Assembly (NCBI GenBank): GCA_934670025.1
Contig: CAKUOS010000031.1
Coordinates: 1-27,482, forward strand
Length of the DNA stretch: 27,482 nucleotides
Direction of reading: 5' to 3'
Source of the DNA: an uncultured Oscillospiraceae bacterium
GTDB lineage: Bacteria > Bacillota > Clostridia > Oscillospirales > Oscillospiraceae
The notes beneath the pieces are model-generated. The model was not told the DNA's origin. It searched no databases and saw nothing but the letters and a program-made list of their open reading frames with translations. Both the position numbers and the translations under genes were made by a program. This document shows positions 1 through 7,879 of this stretch, in pieces (position 1 is the first letter of the stretch; every line of letters begins with the position of its first letter).

Positions 1-138
1 CTTGCACTGCAGGCAGCGCTTGGCCTCATTGATGGCCATTTCGGCGGTATAGCCCAGGGTGACTTCCTTGAAATTCTGATTGCGGACGTTCGGTTCCTGC
101 TCCGGCATCGGCGTCTTTGTCATCTGCATATTAGCCAT
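1..138 (-). CDS. nfnB: NfnB/GltA-type NADPH-dependent glutamate synthase-like flavoprotein, N-terminal 46 residues (partial)
   Basis: The gene starts at 138 and runs off the left edge. The visible N-terminus carries the family pattern of a TPMPEQ segment, a VRN-NF segment, an LGY segment and then EAKRCLQC, the first cysteines of the N-terminal iron-sulfur cluster domain. A GGGAGG Shine-Dalgarno lies just upstream of the ATG. It follows the NfnA-like gene by 16 bases, and in Clostridia this pair forms the electron-bifurcating NADH-dependent ferredoxin:NADP+ oxidoreductase. A stand-alone glutamate synthase small subunit remains possible because the body of the gene is not visible, but the neighbour favours Nfn. 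Confidence 0.82.
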   Translation of the reverse strand, partial: MANMQMTKTPMPEQEPNVRNQNFKEVTLGYTAEMAINEAKRCLQCK

Positions 139-154
139 TTCTCGATTCCTCCCC

Positions 155-1009
155 TTACTTGATGAGATCTTCGCCCAGCTTCTGCATACGGCAGACGTGG
201 GTCTTGCGGACTTCGGCCTCACGGTCGCGGTAGACGCTGTTGCGGCTCATGAGTTCATCGTAGTCGACCTTGTGGCCGTCAAAATCCGGGCCGTCGACGC
301 AGGCGAACTTTACCTCGCCGCCGACCGTCACGCGGCAGCCGCCGCACATACCCGTGCCGTCGACCATGATGGGGTTGAGCGACACGACGGTCTTGACGCC
401 GAAGGGCTCGGTCGTCTTGGAGACGAACTTCATCATCGGGATCGGGCCGATGGCCAGCACCTCGTCGTACTGATTGCCGGCCTCGAGCAGCTGCTGTAAC
501 TTGACGGTCACGAAGCCGTGCTCGCCGTAGGAGCCGTCGTCGGTCATGAGGTACAGATGGTCGCAGGCTTCCTTGAATTCATCCTCGAGAATGACGATGT
601 CCTTGTTGCGGAAGCCGACGATGACGTCCGTTTCGATGCCCGCTTCCTTGAATGCTCTTGCCGACGGCAGTGCGATCGCGCAGCCGACGCCGCCGCCGAC
701 CACACATACGCGCTTTTTGCCCTCGACATCCGTTGCTTTGCCGAGCGGGCCGACGAAGTCCTGGATATAATCGCCTTCGTTCATGGAGCCCAGCAGCTCG
801 GTGGACAGACCCACCTTCTGGAAGATGACCGCGACAGTGCCTTTTTCGCGGTCGTAGCCCGCGATGGTCAGGGGGACTCGCTCGGATCTCTCGTCTACGC
901 GGAAGATGATGAACTGACCGGCCTTCGCCTTGCGGGCGACGAACGGAGCCTCGATCTCCATGTAGGTGACTGCGGAGTTCAGTTCCTTTTTGCACACGAT
1001 TTTGTACAT
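155..1009 (-). CDS. nfnA: NfnA-like FAD/NAD-binding, 2Fe-2S oxidoreductase subunit (SudB/dihydroorotate dehydrogenase electron-transfer type)
   Basis: A 284-residue protein of the ferredoxin-NADP reductase-like family. The N-terminal half is the FAD-binding barrel (RSERVPLTIAGYD is the flavin-binding segment). A Rossmann NAD site with a VVGGGVGCA glycine motif lies near residue 105. The C-terminal half has the MCGGCR motif plus a later cysteine (FACVDGPDF), which bind a 2Fe-2S cluster in this family. It lies directly upstream of the NfnB-like gene, so the likely role is the small subunit of NADH-dependent reduced ferredoxin:NADP+ oxidoreductase, coupling ferredoxin and NADH oxidation to NADPH formation. 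A GAAGGGATG ribosome site precedes the start, and its own promoter lies at 1072-1101. Confidence 0.88.
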   Translation of the reverse strand: MYKIVCKKELNSAVTYMEIEAPFVARKAKAGQFIIFRVDERSERVPLTIAGYDREKGTVAVIFQKVGLSTELLGSMNEGDYIQDFVGPLGKATDVEGKKRVCVVGGGVGCAIALPSARAFKEAGIETDVIVGFRNKDIVILEDEFKEACDHLYLMTDDGSYGEHGFVTVKLQQLLEAGNQYDEVLAIGPIPMMKFVSKTTEPFGVKTVVSLNPIMVDGTGMCGGCRVTVGGEVKFACVDGPDFDGHKVDYDELMSRNSVYRDREAEVRKTHVCRMQKLGEDLIK

Positions 1010-1071
1010 AGTTGTTCATCCCTTCAAATCATCAGTAATATTCTTGCTTGCTCTGATAATCCAACATTTTT

Positions 1072-1101
1072 AGTATATCACAGACACGGTTCCTTTGTAA
1101 A
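1072..1101 (-). promoter_or_regulatory. sigma-A-type promoter for nfnAB
   Basis: Read on the minus strand, TTTACA (1096-1101) is followed by an 18-base spacer and TATACT (1072-1077), about 63 bases before the nfnA start. Both hexamers match the consensus at five of six positions. This separates nfnAB from the upstream gluQRS run. Confidence 0.6.
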
Positions 1102-1119
1102 CCAGAAAATCGATAAAAA

Positions 1120-1147
1120 AATACCGATTCATTCCATGTTCTGAATC
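1120..1147 (-). terminator. weak terminator after gluQRS
   Basis: On the minus strand GATTCA (1142-1147) pairs with TGAATC (1126-1131), followed by GGTA and a run of seven T. The 6-bp stem is weak, so termination here is only suggested. Confidence 0.3.
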
Positions 1148-1171
1148 AACTTATTCCACTTTTGATATGCC

Positions 1172-2080
1172 TCATGTGAATTCAGAATGAATTACGATAT
1201 TGTCGGACACGACCAGATCCCAGGAAAAGCGGCTTGCCAGCTCCGCAGCGGTAGCGGGCGCCGGCTCCGGCTGCAGACCTGCCAGATACGCCAGCTGCCC
1301 GAGCAGCTCCTGCGGCGAAAGACGCTGCCGCAGCGCGCCGAGGTCCAGATCCTTTTCCCGCTTGCTCAGCCGCCGGCCGTCGGGCGCGACGAGCAGCGGC
1401 ACATGATAATACACGGGCGCGGGCAGTCCGAGCGTCCGCTGGAGCCACAGCTGCCGCGGCGCGGACGAAAGAAGATCCCGCCCGCGCACGACCTCGGTCA
1501 CGCCGCCCGCGGCGTCGTCGGTGACGACGGCCAGCTGATAAGCGTAGACGCCGTCGGACCGCCGAACGATAAAATCGCCGCAGTCGCGCGCAAGATTTTC
1601 CGTATACAGGCCCTGTAAGCCGTCCATGACCGCAATCGTCTCGTCGGGCACGGCCACGCGCCACGCGGGCGCGCGCGTTTTCGCCGCGCGTTCGGCGGCG
1701 GCTAGATGGCGGCACGTGCCGGCGTAGATCACGTTGCCGTCGGCCGCGTGCGGCGCGGAGGCCGCGTGCAGCTCCGCGCGCGAGCAGTAGCAGGGATAGA
1801 CGAGGCCCAGCGCGTCCAGCGTTTCAAACTGCGCGCGGTAAGCGCCCGTGCGCGTGGACTGGCGCGGCTGCTCCTCATCCCAGTCGAGGCCCAGCCAGCC
1901 GAGATCCGTCTTCAGCGTCTCGGCGTATGCCGGGCGGCAGCGCTCGGGGTCGAGATCCTCGATGCGCAGCAGCATCCGGCCGCCGCGGCTGCGCACGGAA
2001 AGCCACGCCAGCAGCGCGGAAAATGCGTTCCCGAGATGCATACGGCCGCTCGGGCTCGGCGCGAAGCGCCCTGTGAGCAT
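1172..2080 (-). CDS. gluQ: glutamyl-Q tRNA(Asp) synthetase (GluQRS)
   Basis: 302 residues, the length of a truncated class I glutamyl-tRNA synthetase that lacks an anticodon-binding domain. The HIGH-like motif is HLGN at residues 15-18 and the KMSKS-like motif is RRLSKREKD. The zinc ligands typical of GluQRS are visible as C97, C99, Y119 and C123. The family glutamylates queuosine at the wobble position of tRNA(Asp). It is the last gene of the leftward run after thyX, 40 bases downstream of it, with a GAGGAGGG ribosome site. Queuosine synthesis genes are not in the window. Confidence 0.92.
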   Translation of the reverse strand: MLTGRFAPSPSGRMHLGNAFSALLAWLSVRSRGGRMLLRIEDLDPERCRPAYAETLKTDLGWLGLDWDEEQPRQSTRTGAYRAQFETLDALGLVYPCYCSRAELHAASAPHAADGNVIYAGTCRHLAAAERAAKTRAPAWRVAVPDETIAVMDGLQGLYTENLARDCGDFIVRRSDGVYAYQLAVVTDDAAGGVTEVVRGRDLLSSAPRQLWLQRTLGLPAPVYYHVPLLVAPDGRRLSKREKDLDLGALRQRLSPQELLGQLAYLAGLQPEPAPATAAELASRFSWDLVVSDNIVIHSEFT

Positions 2081-2120
2081 GGCTTTCCCTCCTCTTGTAA
2101 GATTATGTGCAAAAACGCGC

Positions 2121-3461
2121 TTATTTGCAGAATTTTTGCCGCATTTCGGCCTGTTTGCCGCAGCACATTTTCCCCTCGGGGCACGCGCCGGCCACGCAGC
2201 ACGTCGGCCCGCAGAGCGAAAACAGCAGCGGAGCCTTTTCCCGCAGCGCGAAGAGCGCCGCGTCGGCGCAGGCGCGGATCTCCCACTGCGCGCGGTTACA
2301 GCAACGCAGACGGAAGAACGTGTCGAGCTCGCCCGCGTTCATCGTCGTCAGGACCGGCACCGTCATGCCGCTGAGCAGCAGATAGCAGCGCGTGTCCAGC
2401 CCGCAGCCCATCGCGCGGAGCTTATCCGCCGCGCCGGCTGCTAACCGGAACGCTTCGCGGTACGCCGCTTCCTGCCCGGCTGCGACGACGGTTTCGGGCA
2501 GCACATAGCGGTCATACCGCGCATTTTGCAGCAGATCGGGCGCGCAGAGCGCCTGCATCCGGTGCCGCGTCAGGTGCGTCAGCGCGGCAAGCGACATACC
2601 GCCAAACAGCAGCGTGAAGTTTGCCTGTTCCAGTTCGCGCTTGCGCGGCTGCGCGAGGAGCGTCCGCAGCAGCGTCCGCTGTTCCTCGGGCGTGTACGCG
2701 CGCGGCATCTGCCCGCGCGCAAGCTGATACGCATTGCAGATGAGCGTTTCGGCGTCGGGCGTCGCGGCGAGGACCGTGACGGGCGCGCCGGGCGTGAGCG
2801 GCTGCGCCGCCGGCAGCAGAGTCTCCGCCGCCGGGCGATAGGCCGCTTCTTTGCGCATGGCGAGGAACGGCAAAGAAGCCTCGCACTGCGCGAACAGGCT
2901 CTCGCCAAGCAGCCGCAGCTCCGGAATGCGGCTGCCGCGCCCGTAGACAAGCTCGTTCATCACGTGGACGAGCTCGCGCGCGTTCATCGAGCAGAAGAAA
3001 TTGCTGCAAAAGCAGTACGGCAGTACGAACCGCGCGTCCTCCTTCGGGACGCCTGCGGCCTCGAGCGCGTCGTAGACGGAAAACAGCTTCCGCACCGTCT
3101 CGTCAAACAGCGACTTCTGCGCGTCGCCGGGAAAATCCGGGCAAACGCAGCCCGCCCCGGAAAAATCGACGTACCGGCGCGATTTGACCGTGAACGAGGC
3201 CAGACGGAATTCGATCAGAAACTGCTCGGCCAGCACCGAGACGTTTTCAAACGCCAGATTGACGAAGCAGTGCTCCAGCACCGATGTGTGCCCGGACGAG
3301 AGCACCTTGGCGATGAGCTTTTCATTCTTTTCGCGCCCGGCGTCCAGCGACTTCCGGTAGATCTCGTCCGCCGTGCCGTCCATCGTGGAGATGCGGCCGC
3401 CGGAGGCGATGATGGCGTCGGGGTTCGGGCTGAAGCCCAGTATGGTAACGTGTCCGTACAT
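2121..3461 (-). CDS. thyX: double-length flavin-dependent thymidylate synthase (tandem ThyX domains)
   Basis: 446 residues, about twice a normal ThyX (around 220). Two ThyX-like halves can be traced. The first (about 1-200) has GHTS/EH at 57-64, an altered flavin motif FRLASF-VKSRRY at 85-97 that keeps the Ser and Arg (S94, R96) but not RHR, and VPKEDARFVLPY at 138-149. The second (about 280-415) has an intact RHR at 299-301, lacks the Ser, and has the dUMP-side motif FRLRCCNRAQWEI at 383-395. The C-terminus is cysteine-rich (C417, C421, C422, C427, C433, C434, C445). The family methylates dUMP to dTMP with methylenetetrahydrofolate, NADPH and FAD. It follows the DUF2344 gene by 15 bases with an AAAGGAG site. 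Confidence 0.8.
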   Translation of the reverse strand: MYGHVTILGFSPNPDAIIASGGRISTMDGTADEIYRKSLDAGREKNEKLIAKVLSSGHTSVLEHCFVNLAFENVSVLAEQFLIEFRLASFTVKSRRYVDFSGAGCVCPDFPGDAQKSLFDETVRKLFSVYDALEAAGVPKEDARFVLPYCFCSNFFCSMNARELVHVMNELVYGRGSRIPELRLLGESLFAQCEASLPFLAMRKEAAYRPAAETLLPAAQPLTPGAPVTVLAATPDAETLICNAYQLARGQMPRAYTPEEQRTLLRTLLAQPRKRELEQANFTLLFGGMSLAALTHLTRHRMQALCAPDLLQNARYDRYVLPETVVAAGQEAAYREAFRLAAGAADKLRAMGCGLDTRCYLLLSGMTVPVLTTMNAGELDTFFRLRCCNRAQWEIRACADAALFALREKAPLLFSLCGPTCCVAGACPEGKMCCGKQAEMRQKFCK

Positions 3462-3476
3462 GAATTGGATTCTCCT

Positions 3477-4139
3477 TTACCGGAACGGGTGCATCGTCTC
3501 GTCAAAGACCTCTGTGCGGCGGATGCGCGCGAACGACGGCGCATACTGCGGCAGATACGTCTCGATCGCGCCGACGAGCAGCTGCGGATTGAGACTCGGG
3601 TTCTGCGCCGCGACGACGGCGGTCAGATGCAGCTCCTGCGGCGATACGGCGCGCAGTTCGAGCGAAAACAGCATCGGGCGGATATCGACCTCCGTCTCGC
3701 CGCCGCGCTTGGCGCGCTTTTTCATCGGGATGGACGGCTGCGCGAACAGCTGCGCGATGGCCGTCTGCGCGCCGTCCGGGATGCCGCCGTCGTATTCCAG
3801 CGTGATCCCGGCCTGTAGGCGCGTCAGGTGCTTCATTTTGACGTCGCTCTGATACGCCTGTACCACGCGCACACCCGCCGGGAGCGTCGCGTTCAGCCGC
3901 GCGGGCAGCTGCGCCATGTCGACCGAGCCGTCTTCCACTTCAAATTCCAGGATCTCGCAGACGCTCTCCACGCCGACCGACAGCGGCAGCGCGATGGAGA
4001 CATATGCGCGCGGGCTGAAGCCCTGCGAGTGCCAGATCAGGATCCCGGCGCGCTTGAACGCGCGCTGGAACACGCGCATGAGATCCAGATGCGAGAGAAA
4101 TACGCCGTCGCCGGTCTTTTCAAACAGCAGCCGATCCAT
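3477..4139 (-). CDS. TIGR03936-type radical SAM-associated protein (DUF2344)
   Basis: 220 residues. The N-terminus, with GDGVFLSHLDLMRVFQRA and a following HSQGFSP segment, is the hallmark of the DUF2344/TIGR03936 family, which accompanies or is fused to the TIGR03960 radical SAM protein. No catalytic motif is visible and the function is unknown. The gene overlaps the end of the radical SAM gene by 20 bases, which points to translational coupling and a joint role. In other Firmicutes this pair lies near ribosomal protein and RNase genes, so a role in RNA or ribosome modification is often suspected; that is inference. Confidence 0.85.
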   Translation of the reverse strand: MDRLLFEKTGDGVFLSHLDLMRVFQRAFKRAGILIWHSQGFSPRAYVSIALPLSVGVESVCEILEFEVEDGSVDMAQLPARLNATLPAGVRVVQAYQSDVKMKHLTRLQAGITLEYDGGIPDGAQTAIAQLFAQPSIPMKKRAKRGGETEVDIRPMLFSLELRAVSPQELHLTAVVAAQNPSLNPQLLVGAIETYLPQYAPSFARIRRTEVFDETMHPFR

Positions 4140-5967
4140 CGCACAGCCCTCCTTCGCTTAAGGCTCGCGCGCCGCAGCCGTTGCAGTGCGTGCGGCAGTC
4201 GGGCGTCGGCTCGGAGCGCAGCGCCCTGCCGCGTTCGCGCGCAAGGAAGCGTCCGCTCACGCCGATGTCGATCGTCTGCCACGGCAGAAGCTCGTCCGGG
4301 CCGAAGCCGCGCGTGGTATAGAAGTCGGGGTCGACGCCCGCGCGGCGGAAGGCTTCGAGCCATTTTTCGTAGTCAAAATATTCGTCCCAGCCGTCGAGCC
4401 GGCAGCCGAGCCGCCGCGCCTCGAGGAGCACTTTGCCCACACGGCGGTCGCCGCGGGCCATAACGGCCTCGAGACGGCTGAGGTCCGACTCGTGATAGCG
4501 GTAATCGACGCATTTCGCGTGCAGATGCGATTGCAGCAGATGCACGCGCCGCAGGTATTCCTCGGGCGTGATCTGCGCCTCCCACTGGAACGGCGTGAAG
4601 GGCTTCGGCACGAAATACGCCGTAGCCAGATTGATGGACAGGCCGCGCTTTTTGCCCGTGGCGTTTTCGCGCCAGACCTGCAAGATTTTATAGACCAGAT
4701 CGGCGATGCCCACGACGTCTTCGTCCGTCTCGGTCGGAAGGCCGAGCATGAAATAGAGCTTCACGCTGTTCCAGCCGCCCGAGAACGCCGTGGCGCACGT
4801 GGAGAGGATCTCCTCCTCGGTGACGTTTTTGTTGATCGCGTCGCGCAGCCGCTGCGTACCGGCCTCGGGCGCGAAGGTCAGGCCGCTCTTGCGGACCTTC
4901 TGGATGCGCAGCATCAGTTCGCGCGAAAAATTGTCCGCGCGGAGCGACGGCAGCGACAGATTGATCTTGCGCGGCTCGCAGTAAGCGAGCAGCCCGTCGG
5001 CGAGCTGTTCCAGCTCGCGGTAGTCGGAGGTCGAGAGGCTGGCGAGCGTAATTTCGCTGTTGCCTGAATCCTCGAGCGATTCGACGGCCTGCCGGCACAG
5101 AACATCTGCGGATTTGGCGCGGATGGGCCGGTAGCAGAAGCCTGCCTGACAGAAGCGGCAGCCGCGGATGCAGCCGCGGAAAATTTCAAGATTCGACCGG
5201 TCGTGTACGATCTCGGTCGACGGCACGATGGTCTTCGTGGGATAATAGGCGTGGTCGAGATCCTGCACGATGCGCTTGCGGACGGTCTTCGGCGCGAAGG
5301 GCTCGGGCGTGATGGCCGCAAGCGTCCCGTCTTCGCGGTATGTATGCGTATAGAACGACGGCACATATACGCCCTCGATCTTTGCGACCTCGCGCAGAAA
5401 TTCCTGTTTGGAAAGGCCCTGCTTTTTCGCCGCATGATAGCAGGCGATGATCTCGGGCGTACTCTCTTCGCCTTCGCCGACGGAGAAAAAGTCGACGAAA
5501 TCGGCCAGCGGCTCGGGGTTGACCGTACACACGCCGCCGGCGAAGACGATGTTTTCCAGTCCCTCGCGGTCTTTGGCCAGAAGCGGGACGTGCGCAAGTT
5601 CCAGCATATTCAGAACGTTGGAGTAGCACATCTCGTAGCCCAGCGTGAACGCAATGAGGTCGAAATCTTTGACCGGGTCGTGACTCTCAAGCGCGAAGAG
5701 GGGAATGTCATGCTGCCGCATGGCGTCCTCCATATCGCCCCAGGGCGCGAACACGCGCTCGCACCACACGCCGTCCATCGCGTTCATCACACCGTAGAGG
5801 ATGCGCATCCCGATGTTCGACATCCCGATCTCATACGTGTCCGGGAAGCAGAACGCCACGCGCACGTCGACCGTCTCTTTGTTTTTGAGGACCTGGCCGT
5901 ATTCGCCGCCGATATAACGCGCGGGCTTTTGCACGGCGGGCAGGATCCGATGCAGCTGATTCGTCAT
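4120..5967 (-). CDS. TIGR03960-family radical SAM protein with N-terminal B12-binding-like domain
   Basis: 615 residues. The N-terminal 200 residues resemble a cobalamin-binding domain (segments FCFPDTYEIGMSN at 39-51 and FAGGVCTVNPEP at 142-153). The radical SAM 4Fe-4S cysteines are C266, C270 and C273 in FRGCIRGCRFC. The core continues with FAPEAGTQRLRD and KLYFMLGLPTE segments typical of the fold. A small C-terminal cysteine cluster (C591, C595, C598) may bind metal. The substrate is unknown. It is the first gene of a leftward run with DUF2344, thyX and gluQRS. Confidence 0.87.
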   Translation of the reverse strand: MTNQLHRILPAVQKPARYIGGEYGQVLKNKETVDVRVAFCFPDTYEIGMSNIGMRILYGVMNAMDGVWCERVFAPWGDMEDAMRQHDIPLFALESHDPVKDFDLIAFTLGYEMCYSNVLNMLELAHVPLLAKDREGLENIVFAGGVCTVNPEPLADFVDFFSVGEGEESTPEIIACYHAAKKQGLSKQEFLREVAKIEGVYVPSFYTHTYREDGTLAAITPEPFAPKTVRKRIVQDLDHAYYPTKTIVPSTEIVHDRSNLEIFRGCIRGCRFCQAGFCYRPIRAKSADVLCRQAVESLEDSGNSEITLASLSTSDYRELEQLADGLLAYCEPRKINLSLPSLRADNFSRELMLRIQKVRKSGLTFAPEAGTQRLRDAINKNVTEEEILSTCATAFSGGWNSVKLYFMLGLPTETDEDVVGIADLVYKILQVWRENATGKKRGLSINLATAYFVPKPFTPFQWEAQITPEEYLRRVHLLQSHLHAKCVDYRYHESDLSRLEAVMARGDRRVGKVLLEARRLGCRLDGWDEYFDYEKWLEAFRRAGVDPDFYTTRGFGPDELLPWQTIDIGVSGRFLARERGRALRSEPTPDCRTHCNGCGARALSEGGLCDGSAAV

Positions 5968-6002
5968 AATATATCAAAATCCTTGATAGCGTTATCTTGT
6001 TT

Positions 6003-6008
6003 ATTATA
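6003..6008 (-). promoter_or_regulatory. possible -10 element for the radical SAM operon
   Basis: A perfect TATAAT on the minus strand sits in an AT-rich block (5968-6020) just upstream of the 5967 start. No good -35 hexamer lies at the right spacing, so this is tentative. Confidence 0.35.
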
Positions 6009-6016
6009 TAAATATA

Positions 6017-6601
6017 CTATAACACGTGCATCGGGGAATTGCAAGGCGGACTTTCCTGCTTTTGCAGCCAAATGAGGCGAATTGTGAAATATGCTGCCGT
6101 TCCGAGCGGCCAGAGGCCCGATTTTCGCACAAAACACAGCCAGATCCCGGCGGCCAGCAGCGCGCCGCACGCCGCGAAGCTGACCGCGCGGCTCAGCGCG
6201 TCCGCCCGCGCGGGCGGGAACCGGCACAGCAGCGCGCAGTGGATCGCGCGTCCGCCGTCGAGCGGCAGGACGGGCAGCAGGTTGTAGATCCCCAGCACGA
6301 GGCTGCACGCGGCGAAGACGCCGGCCCGGCGGCAGAGCAGGCCGCACGCGAGATTCACGAGCGGCCCTGTCAGCGCGCAGAGAAGCTCCTGCCGGTAGCC
6401 GAGCCCGGCGGCGTCGATGCGCAGATCCGCGAAGCGCAGCGTCAGGCGTCGGATATCCGCGCCGCAGGCGAGCATCGCAGCCATGTGGCCCAGCTCGTGC
6501 AGGAGCATCGCGCACGCGATGGGCAGCAGCGAACCCGCGCGGTCCAGCGCGGCCAGAATGATCGCAAACACGCAGAAGCCCGGCCGGAGATCAATTTCCA
6601 C
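6017..6601 (-). CDS. M50-family membrane zinc metalloprotease, SpoIVFB-like
   Basis: 194 residues with several hydrophobic segments. The zinc site is HELGH at residues 35-39 and the third ligand is D115 in NLLPVLPLDGG, the two signatures of site-2 proteases. In B. subtilis SpoIVFB releases pro-sigma-K in the mother cell; the size and sporulation context fit that role, although other M50 enzymes look alike. The most likely start is GTG at 6601, overlapping the upstream short gene by 11 bases, with only a weak ribosome site, so coupling to that gene is likely. An ATG further in would remove the first hydrophobic segment. Confidence 0.82.
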   Translation of the reverse strand: MEIDLRPGFCVFAIILAALDRAGSLLPIACAMLLHELGHMAAMLACGADIRRLTLRFADLRIDAAGLGYRQELLCALTGPLVNLACGLLCRRAGVFAACSLVLGIYNLLPVLPLDGGRAIHCALLCRFPPARADALSRAVSFAACGALLAAGIWLCFVRKSGLWPLGTAAYFTIRLIWLQKQESPPCNSPMHVL

Positions 6602-6851
6602 CGGTCAGGATCTCAAACGAACCGGACAGCGCCTGCTGCACGCCTTCGCCGCCCGAAAGTCTGCGCGTCAGCTCGGAAAACGCCTGCACGGCGTGCGTTT
6701 CGCCGGCCGCGGCGGCCGCCCGCGCAAGCAGCGCATCGACCGCCGGGACGTATGTCTTGAGCGTGAGGACGAGCGCCGCCGCGGCCAGCAGCAGATACAG
6801 CCGCGACAGCCACGCGCCCGCCTCGTGCGGATGCTTCAGTTCCGGATCCAT
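6591..6851 (-). CDS. short single-pass membrane protein, SpoIVFA-like partner without a peptidase domain
   Basis: 86 residues from the ATG at 6851, which has AAGGAGG eight bases upstream (a GTG at 6860 is in frame but sits inside that site). One hydrophobic segment spans about residues 15-35, followed by an alanine-rich stretch and a short tail. Its place immediately before, and overlapping, an M50 protease gene is where SpoIVFA is found in spore formers. B. subtilis SpoIVFA has about 260 residues with a LytM domain that is missing here. I assign the relation from context; the sequence itself is not diagnostic. Confidence 0.55.
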   Translation of the reverse strand: MDPELKHPHEAGAWLSRLYLLLAAAALVLTLKTYVPAVDALLARAAAAAGETHAVQAFSELTRRLSGGEGVQQALSGSFEILTGGN

Positions 6852-6932
6852 CCCATGCACCTCCTTACCGGGAGCCTATGCGCAGATTGGGCGCTTATGC
6901 AGGATTTTCTGCGCGCGGGCGGACATTCGCGC

Positions 6933-6961
6933 TTGAAAAATCAGTCAGAAGCCGGTATGAT
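6933..6961 (+). promoter_or_regulatory. sigma-A-type promoter for the murR-like operon
   Basis: TTGAAA (6933-6938), 17-base spacer, TATGAT (6956-6961), about 57 bases before the regulator start. It likely drives the long operon up to 12331. Confidence 0.6.
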
Positions 6962-7018
6962 AACATAGAACAGATTTGAGATTTGCGCCGCGCCGCGCGC
7001 GGCAGATGGGAGTTTTTC

Positions 7019-7879
7019 ATGTCGGCAGACATTTTGGCAAATATCGCGGGGAATATCCACGCCTTTTCCAAGGGGCAGAAAAAGATCGCCTCGTTCATTC
7101 TTTCCAACTATGACAAGGCCGCGTTCATGACGGCCAGCCGTCTGGGCAAGACTGTCGAGGTCTCGGAGTCGACGGTCGTGCGATTTGCGGTCGAGCTGGG
7201 CTTTGACGGCTATCCCGAGATGCAGAAAACTTTGCAGGAGCTCGTGCGCAATAAGCTCACCAGCGTCCAGCGCATCGAGGTTGCCGGCGACCAGTTCGGC
7301 AATCAGGACGTCGTGGCGAGCGTTTTGCAGCGCGACTGCAACGCCATCCGCATGACGGCCGAGGCGCTCGACCGCGAGCAGATGGAAAAAAGCGTCGACG
7401 CCATCACGCACGCGCGGCATATCTACATCGTCGGCGTGCGCTCGTCGGCGGCGCTGGCGCTGTATCTGAACTTTTATTTCCGCAATATCTTCGACGACGT
7501 GCGCCTGATCTCCTCCACGGCCACGAGCGAGATGTTCGAGCAGCTGCTGCGCGTCGGAAAGGACGACGTCGTCATCGGCATCAGCCTGCCGCGCTATTCC
7601 AGCCGCACGGTCAAGCTCATGCAGTACGCGCACGAATCGGGCGCGACGGTCGTCGCCATCACCGACAAGCCCGAGGCGCCGGCCGGCAAGGTCGCGGACT
7701 TTGTGCTGTGCGCCAAGAGCAATATGGTCTCGTTCGTCGATTCGCTCGTCGCGCCGATGAGCGTCATCAACGCGCTCGTCGTGGCCGTGGGCCTGCGGCA
7801 GGAGGGCAGCGTGGCCAAAACGTATGAGGATCTGGAGCAGCTGTGGGATGAGTATGGTGCATTTGAGCGGGTCGAATAA
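7019..7879 (+). CDS. MurR/RpiR-family transcriptional regulator
   Basis: 286 residues. An N-terminal helix-turn-helix domain (about 1-80; ASRLGKTVEVSESTVVRFAVELGFDGYPEMQ carries the recognition helix) is followed by a SIS sugar-phosphate-binding domain (about 120-260; HIYIVGVRSSAALAL and VIGISLPRYSSRTV are the phosphosugar-binding loops). The start at 7019 has GGGAG seven bases upstream; a longer in-frame reading from 6983 has no ribosome site. It leads an operon for lipid, nucleotide and isoprenoid genes with no sugar gene nearby, so the ligand cannot be guessed. Confidence 0.9.
   Translation: MSADILANIAGNIHAFSKGQKKIASFILSNYDKAAFMTASRLGKTVEVSESTVVRFAVELGFDGYPEMQKTLQELVRNKLTSVQRIEVAGDQFGNQDVVASVLQRDCNAIRMTAEALDREQMEKSVDAITHARHIYIVGVRSSAALALYLNFYFRNIFDDVRLISSTATSEMFEQLLRVGKDDVVIGISLPRYSSRTVKLMQYAHESGATVVAITDKPEAPAGKVADFVLCAKSNMVSFVDSLVAPMSVINALVVAVGLRQEGSVAKTYEDLEQLWDEYGAFERVE

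Noticed and set aside
2526..3818. 430-residue open frame antisense to thyX
   Set aside because: Shadow frame with Arg-rich composition, while the minus strand has recognisable ThyX motifs.
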